Of a stretch of DNA of 64,000 nt, positions 43,531 to 52,434 are shown in pieces (the stretch's first letter is position 1; each line of letters begins with the position of its first letter). The notes under the pieces were generated by a model. The model worked only from the letters and a program-made list of their open reading frames with translations, was not told where the DNA came from and made no database searches. The stretch covers positions 51,086 to 115,085 of the forward strand of contig BTUV01000006.1 of NCBI GenBank assembly GCA_045863035.1, written 5' to 3'. Source of the DNA: H2-BAC3 sp045863035. Lineage in GTDB: Bacteria; Bacteroidota; Ignavibacteria; Ignavibacteriales; Ignavibacteriaceae. The position numbers and the translations under genes are program-made.

Positions 43531-43818
43531 ACTGAAGGGCTCAGTAATATGAGCAATTGCGAAACTTTGAAATGTTGACATCCGCGTCTCTTAGTTGACT
43601 TTGAAAACTTGGCGATCAAAATGTGACTTACAACTCTGATATCATTTAATGGGTTAACTTGTATCGAATCCATTAATAATAAGTATAGGTAGTTCTCGCT
43701 TTCCCTACATAACGGACTTCTTTAATGAAAATTACAACGTTACGAATTATTGAAATCTGAAAGAGTCGTCATTTTCTGTCGATTCTAAATTTATATATAT
43801 TAAAATTTTGCTCTGTAA

Positions 43819-46656
43819 TCATCTGAGTAATAGCATTTTTTTTGTTTGCAAATTAGCTCCGTTAACCTTCAATAGGTAAATGTAAACTCCGCTTGCTAAT
43901 GTATTTGCTTCAAAGAGAACTGTATGTTCACCTTTTGTGACTTCACCTGAAAGTAATTTACTTACCTCTCTCCCAAGAATATCATATACCTTTAGCTCAA
44001 TATATGCATTGTTAGCCAAACTAAACTTAATTATGGTTGCTGGGTTAAATGGATTCGGATAATTATTGTACAATACATTTGAAATTGGCACCAGGGAATT
44101 TCCGTTGATCGAAGTGAGAATAAAATTTGAATCCGCTTTGAAAATAAAAGTATCAGCCGGTGAAAGTCCTTTTAACGTACTAATAAAAAGAGTATCACCT
44201 GCCGTAGGAGCAATCTCAGTCGGGAAAGAAAAATTAATTTGCCAGGTAAGATCTAAATTATGTTGTAAAAATGTCGGTCGAAGGATTACCGATTCTCCTT
44301 TATCCCATTTGCCGTTCCGTGTACTGGCAGGTTCATATACCAGCGCCTTACCTTTAATTCCGTGTGTTACACTCTCTAACCGAAATGGTGCAATTACCGG
44401 ATTTGAGGATTGGTTTATCAATGTATCAGCAGGGAATAAATAATTTCCCTGGCTGTTTGTATCAAGAGAATTAAAAACCAATATCCAGTCCTCTGGGGTT
44501 TTTCGCCAATACAATGGATTACCTATGGTCATAGGGAGTTGAATTGAGAAATAATTATTTAGTGATGTATCACTAAAGCCGGTTTGCGAGTAATTGATCC
44601 TTGTAGCTTCATCAAAAATATCCAAATAGATATTTTCAAATGGTGTTGTTGATCCGAAAGGTGATATTTTCTCTTTGTCTAATAACAAACTTCCTGTGGT
44701 TAAGTTTTTAACAGAGACAAAACCAACCGAATCTTTTTGTGGCAGATTATTGAAAGTAATTTCATATTCACTGCCATAATTTATACCCCGGTGATCAACT
44801 ATTGCCGGACGTAGAACAGCATCTGAAACCCCTGATTTATGGAGTACTGCATTTTCAGGATAAAAACCTGCATCACGCTCAATACTGAATTGACCGGTGG
44901 TAATGCTTGTATCAACTATACCGTCACTTAGTACAAATTTTAATTTGTAAGTTGAACGGTTAGGCAGATTTCCTTCTGGTAAGACAATTTGATTAATTCC
45001 TTCATTTACTTGCTTATGTAATGTAACAGGAATAAAAGCAGAATCATCCGCTATCTGATAATACAAAGAGTAGTTAAGAATAGTGTTATCTGCATCTTCA
45101 CAATTAACTTCAAATGTAAATGGCAGCCGTGAGACAGTAAGATTTTCAAAGTCAGTTATTACTTGTATCTCCGGCTGAGCATTTACTGCATTATTAATGG
45201 TAAACTTTTCCGGAACAACTTTATAATAGTATTTTGTCCGGTCAGCAGGATTGTATGCCACTAATCTTGCTAAATAGTTTCTACCATCAAGATAGTTTTC
45301 AGATTGTAAAGAGTAAGAACCATTGACAGGTAAATCATCTTTCACGGCAAGCCAGGTCGCGCCGCTGTTGGAAGAAATTTCAATAAAAAGTTTGGCATTT
45401 AGTGATACACCTGTGTACGCCCATGAAAATAAAATACTTCCTGATTGGTCACCTGTTGGGAATTGGGTTATATCAATGGAATACTCCAAATTACCGCCAG
45501 AGGCCGCAGGTGTGTTTTGCATATCTCGCCATAAGTAATGATTCCTTATTTCACTTACACGTTCAAGAGATTTCAATAAACCGTCTGCAAAAACCAGAGC
45601 CAACAAAAAATCTTTGGTTTCACCTGGAGAAAGAGAAAATTTTTCTCCGCTGAACACCAACATATAATCCATTTCACTAATTATGGTATCTCTTGCACTT
45701 AACCCGTTTTCAAGTGCTGAATAAAATGCACCATCATCTTTTGGGAAAAGAATTCCATAATTCTCAGAAAATAGCGAGGAAATTTTGTTTTCACCGAAAC
45801 CATCAAGCGGCACAAAATTAAGTGAGTAAGTTTTTAGATTGAAATCACCTCTTCCATCTCCATCAGAGCAATGTATAAAACCGAAAGTATTTGGATAACG
45901 CGGTGAAAACGGTTCAGAAAAATATTCCAATACATCATCAGCATAATCATTTGGGCCCCCCATATGAGGGTCCCCATAAAATGAAAACCAGAGATTGTTA
46001 AGTGGATTGGTTCCTTCATTTTTCAACCTGTATTTTATGATTAATGAATTTGAGAGATTGCCCCCGAATTGCATAATTCGAACCTCGCAACTCAAGCCAA
46101 GTCCCCGCATTGAGGTATCTTGTGATGACGGGAAATACAAAAACTCCCTGTTTGTAAAATCGTCCATAACATAATAAACCTCATCAAGAGAACCAGTGAA
46201 AGCGGGATCCTCCGGCCATTCTGTCCAATTAACCGGCCAGGTTTCGGGTTTATTTTTCGAAGCAATTTCATTACTAAGAGAATTTGCATAACCTGCCCTG
46301 GGCAGCCAGCCCCATTTAAGGGTTCCGGTTGGATCGTAATCTCCCTGTGATGCCAGAATCTGCGGATCTGAAAATATAATAACCGAATCTCCGTTTGCGC
46401 TTAATACTTTTGTCCCTACTACAGGACCAAAATCATACATATACCCTAACCCTTTGTAAGCTAAATCATAAAGATTTCCCAAATAATTTGGCTTTCCGAT
46501 ACTTCCATAGTTGAATACTACACTCTTGATACCGTTTGCTGATAGAAATGCCTGTCTTATTTCACTGGTAAGCCCTTTAGTTTGAGGTGATACTGTGAAT
46601 TGAAATAACACTAAAAATACCAAACTAAGAGTTAGAAAAGAAGATACATTTTTCAT
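43819..46656 (-). CDS. Large secreted protein with T9SS C-terminal sorting domain
   Basis: A 945-residue surface or secreted protein. A signal peptide covers about residues 1-26 (MKNVSSFLTLSLVFLVLFQF). The body is rich in Asn, Ser, Phe and Tyr with beta-sandwich character and no catalytic motif I recognise; it includes FN3-like segments around 380-600. The last 80 residues are a type A T9SS sorting domain with NNYPNPFNPATIIKFSL, VYDILGREV and ASGVYIYLLK. It would be exported through the outer membrane by the type IX system and be attached or released. It stands alone between large gaps. Confidence 0.88.
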   Translation of the reverse strand: MKNVSSFLTLSLVFLVLFQFTVSPQTKGLTSEIRQAFLSANGIKSVVFNYGSIGKPNYLGNLYDLAYKGLGYMYDFGPVVGTKVLSANGDSVIIFSDPQILASQGDYDPTGTLKWGWLPRAGYANSLSNEIASKNKPETWPVNWTEWPEDPAFTGSLDEVYYVMDDFTNREFLYFPSSQDTSMRGLGLSCEVRIMQFGGNLSNSLIIKYRLKNEGTNPLNNLWFSFYGDPHMGGPNDYADDVLEYFSEPFSPRYPNTFGFIHCSDGDGRGDFNLKTYSLNFVPLDGFGENKISSLFSENYGILFPKDDGAFYSALENGLSARDTIISEMDYMLVFSGEKFSLSPGETKDFLLALVFADGLLKSLERVSEIRNHYLWRDMQNTPAASGGNLEYSIDITQFPTGDQSGSILFSWAYTGVSLNAKLFIEISSNSGATWLAVKDDLPVNGSYSLQSENYLDGRNYLARLVAYNPADRTKYYYKVVPEKFTINNAVNAQPEIQVITDFENLTVSRLPFTFEVNCEDADNTILNYSLYYQIADDSAFIPVTLHKQVNEGINQIVLPEGNLPNRSTYKLKFVLSDGIVDTSITTGQFSIERDAGFYPENAVLHKSGVSDAVLRPAIVDHRGINYGSEYEITFNNLPQKDSVGFVSVKNLTTGSLLLDKEKISPFGSTTPFENIYLDIFDEATRINYSQTGFSDTSLNNYFSIQLPMTIGNPLYWRKTPEDWILVFNSLDTNSQGNYLFPADTLINQSSNPVIAPFRLESVTHGIKGKALVYEPASTRNGKWDKGESVILRPTFLQHNLDLTWQINFSFPTEIAPTAGDTLFISTLKGLSPADTFIFKADSNFILTSINGNSLVPISNVLYNNYPNPFNPATIIKFSLANNAYIELKVYDILGREVSKLLSGEVTKGEHTVLFEANTLASGVYIYLLKVNGANLQTKKMLLLR

Positions 46657-47614
46657 ATAGTTTCCAAACTAAAATCGTTGAAAAAAACTTACTTGGTTAT
46701 TTACCTGATTGAACAGAACATAAAAACAGGTGTTTCTGCGATAATGTTTCCAAAACTTGATGCATGGGAAAGATGGCTCAAAATCTGACAATAAATATTC
46801 AATTCTCATTGTGATTGGGGTCTTGCGATGAACGAGGGAATTTGATGGTTTAGTTGGTTTTGGGCATACGAATTTAACAAAAACAAGAAAAAATCGCCAA
46901 AAAGAAATGATGCAATATGACTTTCCCCACTGAATAGCTGCATAATTGAAAACCGTAAGATTATTTTCGAGTAAATTAAAGTAACATTTGGTTGTGGGGG
47001 GCGAGCATAAAAATCACTAGGGTCGGGGGAAACTCTATGCATAAAATATCTCAAAGCCGCCCTAAATAACGGTTTTAAGGTAAGAAAATTTAGAACCATT
47101 GCTCACCTGTCAATAGTTGTTAATTAAAAATTTGCTAAAAAACTAAAACTTCACCCTTTTTTTCGCAATACCAGGCCCCAGATGAAGCCGCCTGAATAAG
47201 AGGAAAGGAAATATATTTTTTAGACCTGTTGTATTTTACTAAAACTTTATGATTTAGTCAACTTTTATTTTGGAGCAGCAAATTATCTTCCCCCGCGGGC
47301 AATTTAGAAATCAAATTACCAAAAGTTAAACTTTCTCAATATGATACTTTATGTTCACATAAATAAATCCAATTTTAAACCTACTCAAATTCATTATTCA
47401 CCTAAAGTCTGTTGATTTACGTAAGTACTTCCGTCACGCCAAGGCGCGGCGTGTCTCAGAATTCAGATCACTTTTTATAACATACATGAAATCTATTAAG
47501 ATGGTCAAAATCCTAATTGCGGAAAAATGACTTTTTTTTATAAATTTTATGCTCTCAAAAGCGGGAGGAAATTTATAGTTTATAATCTGAAGATATTTTC
47601 ATTTTGGATTCTTA
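46657..47614. other. Gene-poor AT-rich region
   Basis: Nearly 1 kb without a credible gene. The only open frame of note, 46806-47099 on the minus strand, has no start context, no family motif and unusual composition. The sequence is AT-rich apart from a short GC-rich hairpin at 47435-47453, CACGCC/GGCGTG around a 7-nt loop. The promoter of the secreted T9SS protein should lie near 46657-46760. It may be decayed sequence. Confidence 0.4.
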
Positions 47615-47656
47615 AGAGAAAAAGCACCTTCCTCAAAAAGGGAGGCGCTTTTCTCT
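47615..47656 (-). terminator. Terminator after the Spy-like gene
   Basis: AGAGAAAAAGC (47615-47625) pairs with GCTTTTCTCT (47647-47656, one A bulged), with an inner CCTTCCTC/GGGAGG stem around AAAAA. It lies 74 bp beyond the minus-strand gene end and yields a T-rich 3' arm on the minus strand. Confidence 0.75.
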
Positions 47657-47729
47657 GAATGTGCTTAATGGTTTTGAAGATTATCGTTGCATATTCTTTT
47701 CAACATGCAAAAGAACAATTTCTTCAAGA

Positions 47730-48221
47730 TTAGTCATTAAAGCAGGGTCCGAAACCCGGGCCTCTTTTACCTGGACCACGACCGCCTTTTCTAAAGTTTC
47801 CTTTACCATCGTTCCCGCGTCTGCGGTGGTTCTCTCTCCAGATTTTCTTCTGATCAGCATTTAACTGTTCATAAATATCCATCTGGTGGTTAGCCATAGC
47901 TTTTTGAATTTTGTCGCGTGCAGCGGCCAGCTTATCCTGCTGAGCTACATAAACTGAGCGGTTAAGATCATCCTTCCCAAGCAGCTCTTTCATAGCGATT
48001 TGCTCTTTTTCGAGGGATGCTCTCAGATCAACCATTTTTTTCTGGTGGTCAATTCTCAGTTTTTCAATGTTTTCCTGCTGTGCCTCTGTCAGGTCTAACT
48101 TTTCAAAGAATTTTTTACCCCATTCAGGTCTGTCATCTCTTGGACCACGTCCCTGAGCGTTTACCGATACCTGCAGAACAAAAACGGCTGCAAGAAGAAT
48201 CAGAACTATTGATCGTAACAT
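47730..48221 (-). CDS. Spy/CpxP-like periplasmic protein
   Basis: A 163-residue periplasmic protein from the ATG at 48221, which has GAAGGA about seven bases upstream; a longer frame to 48329 lacks support. The signal peptide ends near VSVNA. The mature part is helical with two LTxxQ-type motifs, LTEAQQENIEKL and LNADQKKIW, the signature of Spy/CpxP/CnrX proteins that sense or chaperone under envelope or metal stress. The C-terminus is a Gly/Arg-rich tail. It is divergent from an ECF sigma gene across a palindromic region. Confidence 0.82.
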   Translation of the reverse strand: MLRSIVLILLAAVFVLQVSVNAQGRGPRDDRPEWGKKFFEKLDLTEAQQENIEKLRIDHQKKMVDLRASLEKEQIAMKELLGKDDLNRSVYVAQQDKLAAARDKIQKAMANHQMDIYEQLNADQKKIWRENHRRRGNDGKGNFRKGGRGPGKRGPGFGPCFND

Positions 48222-48295
48222 GTTTATTTCCTTCTGTAAATTGTGATAGAATTTTTTTATTTGTCTGAGTAATAGACAACGGTTAATCAGTTCGG

Positions 48296-48340
48296 GTTTA
48301 ATCTTTATGGCAAGACGGTTTTTCAGCATAAAGATTAAAC
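48296..48340. repeat. Perfect 14-bp inverted repeat upstream of the ECF sigma gene
   Basis: GTTTAATCTTTATG at 48296-48309 is the exact inverse of CATAAAGATTAAAC at 48327-48340, with a 17-nt loop. It lies 25 bp before the sigma factor ATG and 75 bp from the divergent Spy-like gene. A second, shorter repeat TTGTCT/AGACAA is at 48261-48279. These could be operators or a leader hairpin controlling the sigma gene. Confidence 0.7.
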
Positions 48341-48365
48341 TTTTGGGGATTTGAAATTGTCTTAA

Positions 48366-48935
48366 ATGAAACTACAATGGTGTATGAAGGAACAAAAATC
48401 AGATAAGGAACTTGTTGAGGAATTCCTGAAAGGGGATGAGTACTCTTTTAATCTGATCGTGCACCGTTATCGTGAGAAGATTTACTGGCACGCCCGCAGG
48501 ATGACAGGAGATCATTTTGACGCTGATGATGTAGTTCAGGAGGTTTTGATAGTGCTCTATAAAAAGCTGAAGGATTTCCGGTTCGATTCTGCGCTTTATA
48601 CCTGGATTTTCAGAATTACGGCAACAAGAAGCATTAATCTGATCAAAAGAAAAAATCTGAGAAGGTTTCTTCCGATAGGGCCGGATATAAGAAGAATTTC
48701 AGATACCGGTAGCGACATAGTGCAGGATATAGAAAATAAAGAACGACTGAAAAAACTTGATTCGGTTCTGCAAAAATTACCGGTGAAACAAAGAGAGGTA
48801 TTTATCCTGAGAAATTTTGATGAACTAAGCTATGAAGAAATCGCGGCAATAACCGGCAAATCAACCGGCGGGCTAAAAGCAAATTATTTTCATGCAATAA
48901 AAAAAATTAATGAAATGATGAAAGATGATGAATAA
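48366..48935 (+). CDS. ECF-type RNA polymerase sigma factor
   Basis: A 189-residue sigma-70 family factor of the extracytoplasmic function type, with region 2 at about 10-85 (NLIVHRYREKIYWHARRMTG, DADDVVQEVLIVLYKKL, YTWIFRITATRSIN) and region 4 at about 130-185 (LPVKQREVFILRNFDELSYE, then EIAAITGKSTGGLKANYFHA). Starts at 48366 and 48384 are both possible. Its end overlaps a membrane-spanning anti-sigma gene by 11 bp, and Spy-like genes lie on both sides, so it probably responds to envelope or metal stress. Confidence 0.93.
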   Translation: MKLQWCMKEQKSDKELVEEFLKGDEYSFNLIVHRYREKIYWHARRMTGDHFDADDVVQEVLIVLYKKLKDFRFDSALYTWIFRITATRSINLIKRKNLRRFLPIGPDIRRISDTGSDIVQDIENKERLKKLDSVLQKLPVKQREVFILRNFDELSYEEIAAITGKSTGGLKANYFHAIKKINEMMKDDE

Positions 48936-49494
48936 GAATATATTAAAAGCATTAGACGGAGATACTGAAGCAAAGAATTCTCTTTCTTCTGTTGACGTCG
49001 CTGAATTAACAGAACTTGAGAGAAAACTCCACAGCATTAAAAAAAATTCTCAGATTGTATCTGATACTGATTATTTCGGAACAGTATTGCCAAGATTCAG
49101 TAACCGAATTGAGAAGACTGAATCCACAAAACAATATATCCTTTCTCCGACTGCGGTTATACGACTTGCAGCCGGGGCAGTACTCCCGGTATTTCTGGTA
49201 TTTTATTTATTACAGTTACAAAGCGGAAACTCCGGCGATATAGCTACTCATGGCGGAAATGCAGTATTGAGTTTAGATCAATATCAGACTATTGAAGAGA
49301 TGGTAATTGACAGCCCCGAAGTAATAAATGAATCAGTTGATAATTCATTCCGAGAAATCATTTCAGTCGGCGCTGAAGATCTTCATACGGTTTTACGAGA
49401 ATCTCCGGCAACCGAGGATGAACTTGAACAGCTTCTTCAAGATAGCGACCTTGAGGAAATTATCGCTCAGTTAGAAAAAAAGAAAATCTTATAG
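48925..49494 (+). CDS. Probable membrane anti-sigma factor
   Basis: A 189-residue protein with one transmembrane helix at about residues 74-94 (VIRLAAGAVLPVFLVFYLLQ), a short cytoplasmic N-terminal region and an acidic periplasmic part. The gene overlaps the ECF sigma gene by 11 bp, the standard arrangement for an anti-sigma factor. There is no zinc-binding HxxxCxxC motif, so it is of the non-ZAS type. It is immediately followed by a Spy-like gene, which could be the periplasmic sensor. Confidence 0.75.
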   Translation: MMNKNILKALDGDTEAKNSLSSVDVAELTELERKLHSIKKNSQIVSDTDYFGTVLPRFSNRIEKTESTKQYILSPTAVIRLAAGAVLPVFLVFYLLQLQSGNSGDIATHGGNAVLSLDQYQTIEEMVIDSPEVINESVDNSFREIISVGAEDLHTVLRESPATEDELEQLLQDSDLEEIIAQLEKKKIL

Positions 49495-49501
49495 GTTATT
49501 T

Positions 49502-49975
49502 ATGAATACATCGCGAATTCACTTAGTTCTGGCGTTTCTGCTCATGCCACTGTTTTTTCTTGCCGCTCAGCCGAGAATGGAAAAGCGTGCACTCAAGAAA
49601 ATAGATCAGCTTGAGAAAGTTAAATTACTTGAAATTCTGGATATGGATGAAGAAACCAGTGTAAAGTTTTTTGTTAGACGAAAAGAATTTAAGCAGAAAC
49701 ATCGCCTGATGCAGGATGCTGTTGACAGTCTTCATGAGAATTTGCACCGCCAGATTGCAGAGGAGGGGAAATCTGACTATAGGTCAATCATCAACGAAAT
49801 TATACAAAAAGAAGATGAATTGATGAAATCACGAATCGAATATATCAGAAGTCAGGAAGATATCCTTGATGATGAGCAAATTGCTAAACTAATTATATTC
49901 GAACGCGAGTTCAGGAAAGAGCTGCAGGAACTATTGTTTAAGAGAGGCGGTAAACGGGCAAGACCTGATTTTTAA
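49502..49975 (+). CDS. Periplasmic Spy/CnrX-like protein
   Basis: A 157-residue protein with signal peptide (cleavage near FLAAQ, about residue 22) and an all-helical charged mature part. It resembles the four-helix CnrX/Spy group in length and layout, with LLEILDMDEETSVKFFVRRK near the start and LDDEQIAKLIIFEREFRKEL near the end. A gap of seven bases after the anti-sigma gene indicates co-transcription. A role as periplasmic signal sensor is inferred from context. Metal ligands cannot be identified with confidence. Confidence 0.72.
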   Translation: MNTSRIHLVLAFLLMPLFFLAAQPRMEKRALKKIDQLEKVKLLEILDMDEETSVKFFVRRKEFKQKHRLMQDAVDSLHENLHRQIAEEGKSDYRSIINEIIQKEDELMKSRIEYIRSQEDILDDEQIAKLIIFEREFRKELQELLFKRGGKRARPDF

Positions 49976-49995
49976 AGTAGAACCCTGCAATAAAT

Positions 49996-50035
49996 AAAGC
50001 GGAGCCGGCTTATTTTATTAGTCCGGCTCCGCTTT
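49996..50035. terminator. Bidirectional terminator between sigma operon and M24 peptidase gene
   Basis: AAAGCGGAGCCGG (49996-50008) pairs perfectly with CCGGCTCCGCTTT (50023-50035) over 13 bp with a 14-nt AT-rich loop. It sits between two convergent genes and can serve both. Confidence 0.92.
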
Positions 50036-50041
50036 ATAATT

Positions 50042-51235
50042 TTATGCAAGAAGTGCAGGGACGAACTGCTGCGGATCGCCTCCGGTTTGTTCGGGGACTC
50101 CATTCCAATCAACAAATACATCTATCTCGCTCCTGATACCAAAATCACCGCGCAAATATATACCCGGCTCAATTGAAAATGAAACTCCCGGAAGCAGTAA
50201 ACGTTCATCTCGTGTTTCAAAATTATCCATGTGAGGTCCTGTTCCGTGAAGCTGCGTAGTTATTGAATGACCTGTTCTGTGAAAAAAATACTCTGCGTAA
50301 CCGGCTTTCTCAATCACATTTCGGGCAGCATCATCTACTTCAAAACCCATAATTGATTTTTTATTTCTGAGGCGGTCAACAACCAAATCATAAGAAGCAT
50401 CACGCCCCTGCTTTACAATATCAAATATTTTCTGGTATTTTTCAGGCACATGATCATCTGCATGAGCTACCCAGGTTATATCAGACCAGACTGAATCCTC
50501 TCGCTCAGTTTTAGCCCAAAGGTCAATCAGAACAAAATCGCCTTTCCGAATCTGCTTTGCTGTTTCCGGTGTCGGAGTATAGTGTGGATTCGCGGAGTTT
50601 TCATTTACGCTGCAATTCGGGTCGTGGTCAGTCCACATTCCGTTTTCCTTAAATCGCCTGAGTATATATTCCTGAACAGACCATTCTGTAATGACATCGC
50701 CTGCTTTAACAGAGTCGCCAATCAGTTTAAAGGCATCTTTACAAATCAGGTGCAGATTTTTGGCTACAGTTTTGTTTTCCTCATATTGCACCTTCGTCCA
50801 TATTGCATCCAGCAAAGTAATCAGGTTGGCGCTTGAGTGAAGCTCTACTCCGAATGACTGAAGATACTCAATAGTACCGCCATCAACACGCGAGCAGTAG
50901 GGAATTGCGTTTAGAGGTGAATACTCACATGCTATTTTTTTGAATCCGCGGAGGGATTTGCCCAAAGCTTCAGTAAGAGACTTATGAGAAGAATACCTGA
51001 TTTCATCACCGGGAAGATGAGCCATATTATGAGCTTCGATAGCATTGACAATTTTTACCGGTGTTCCGTCGGCGGGAACGAAGTAGAACATTCTTCTGGT
51101 TAAGTGAGTTTTGGGGGAGATATCCATAATTGCCAGAGCAAGGTCGTTGCTTCCTCTGAAATCATACAACATCCACCCTTCAAAATTCATTGACCGGAGG
51201 ATTTCTTGAACTTTAGTTAGGTTAAATTTACCCAT
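50042..51235 (-). CDS. M24 family metallopeptidase (Xaa-Pro aminopeptidase-like)
   Basis: A 397-residue protein with an N-terminal creatinase-like domain (about 1-150) and a pita-bread catalytic domain. The five metal ligands are visible: Asp in VLIDLWAK, Asp in SDITWVAH, His in RTGHSITTQLHG, Glu in SIEPGIYLR and Glu in RSEIDVFV. It probably removes N-terminal residues from proline-containing peptides in the cytosol. It is a single gene, convergent with the sigma operon through a shared terminator and divergent from the RND pump genes. Confidence 0.9.
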   Translation of the reverse strand: MGKFNLTKVQEILRSMNFEGWMLYDFRGSNDLALAIMDISPKTHLTRRMFYFVPADGTPVKIVNAIEAHNMAHLPGDEIRYSSHKSLTEALGKSLRGFKKIACEYSPLNAIPYCSRVDGGTIEYLQSFGVELHSSANLITLLDAIWTKVQYEENKTVAKNLHLICKDAFKLIGDSVKAGDVITEWSVQEYILRRFKENGMWTDHDPNCSVNENSANPHYTPTPETAKQIRKGDFVLIDLWAKTEREDSVWSDITWVAHADDHVPEKYQKIFDIVKQGRDASYDLVVDRLRNKKSIMGFEVDDAARNVIEKAGYAEYFFHRTGHSITTQLHGTGPHMDNFETRDERLLLPGVSFSIEPGIYLRGDFGIRSEIDVFVDWNGVPEQTGGDPQQFVPALLA

Positions 51236-51350
51236 TGTATTGCCTGTTTTTTAATTATTTTTGAACTTATGTTTGAAATTAAGAGTTTTCCGGCTAATTC
51301 TGTAATTTTTTTGCGGTATCCTGCCATTTTTCCCCAAAGTGAATTATAAT

Positions 51351-52433
51351 ATGAAATTTTCAAAAAAAGCAATCGTTTTTATTTTGGTCGTGCTGTTTAT
51401 TGCACTTTTAGTAGTTTTAAAGCTTACAGTTTACAGCAAACCTGATGAAACCGGGGGACCTAAGAAGGGAGCTGCCGGCGGAAGAACTATTCGTGTAAAT
51501 GTTGTGGTTGTTCAGCCGACTGAAATGACAGGTTCGGTCAGAACGGTAGGCACTATTCTCCCTAATGAAGAAGTAACCCTGGTTAGCGAAGTTAACGGCA
51601 GAGTTACTTCAATTCATTTCCGTGAAGGCGCCACAGTGAGGCGGGGAGATTTATTGGTGAAAATCAATGATTCGGAACTGCAGGCGCAGTACGAAAAAGC
51701 GCTTTCCAGAAAAAAGATACTTGAAGACCGGGAATACCGGGAAAGAATACTCCTCGAAAAAAATGCTACCAGCCGTGAACTTTATGATGCAGCGTTAAAC
51801 GAACTCAACGTAAACAAAGCTGACCTTGACCTGATAATGGCTCAGATTGAAAAAACCGAAATCCGGGCTCCTTTTTATGGGGTAACCGGTCTGAGATATA
51901 TCAGCGAAGGAGCTTACGTAAACCCGACGATCAAGATAACCACACTACAGAAAATGGATAGTGTAAAGATTGACTTTTCACTGCCGGAAAGGTATTTCGG
52001 GGTTGTTGGAAACGGTGACAGAATTAACTTTACACTTGACGGTGTAAAGGGGAAGTTTACCGCCAAAGTTTATGCAATAGAACCAAAAATTGATTTTACC
52101 ACAAGAAGTCTTAAAGCACGCGCTGTCGCATTCAATCCTGCTAATGTTATTCCCGGCGGTGCATTTGCTGATATTGAGCTTCCGATGGTTCGGTCTGCTG
52201 GGTCAATAGTACTGCCGGCAGAGGTAATTACACCAGATGTTTTGGGGTATAAAGTTTTCATTTTTAGCAACGGAAAAGCTGTGCCCAAACCTGTTGAGAT
52301 AGGTTTCAGGGATGAAAAGCAGGTTATCATAACATCCGGACTTTCTCCCGGTGATACGGTTATTACATCCGGAATTATCAATCTGAGACCAAACTCCCCG
52401 GTAACTCTTGGGGAAACTTCAACCAGGGAATGA
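51351..52433 (+). CDS. RND efflux periplasmic adaptor subunit
   Basis: A 360-residue membrane fusion protein of the HlyD/AcrA type. A membrane anchor spans about residues 6-26. The lipoyl-like halves show GRVTSIHFREGATVRRGD and IRAPFYGVTGLRYIS, a short helical hairpin lies between them, and the C-terminal beta-barrel/MP domains end with VITSGIINLRPNSPV. It links the inner-membrane pump to an outer-membrane channel. The ATG at 51351 is preferred over a GTG four codons upstream. One base separates it from the pump gene. No TolC-like gene is adjacent. Confidence 0.93.
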   Translation: MKFSKKAIVFILVVLFIALLVVLKLTVYSKPDETGGPKKGAAGGRTIRVNVVVVQPTEMTGSVRTVGTILPNEEVTLVSEVNGRVTSIHFREGATVRRGDLLVKINDSELQAQYEKALSRKKILEDREYRERILLEKNATSRELYDAALNELNVNKADLDLIMAQIEKTEIRAPFYGVTGLRYISEGAYVNPTIKITTLQKMDSVKIDFSLPERYFGVVGNGDRINFTLDGVKGKFTAKVYAIEPKIDFTTRSLKARAVAFNPANVIPGGAFADIELPMVRSAGSIVLPAEVITPDVLGYKVFIFSNGKAVPKPVEIGFRDEKQVIITSGLSPGDTVITSGIINLRPNSPVTLGETSTRE

Positions 52434-52434
52434 T

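Noticed and set aside
46806..47099. 97-residue minus-strand open frame in the gene-poor region
   Set aside because: No ribosome site, no recognisable domain, odd composition, and isolated; treated as noncoding.
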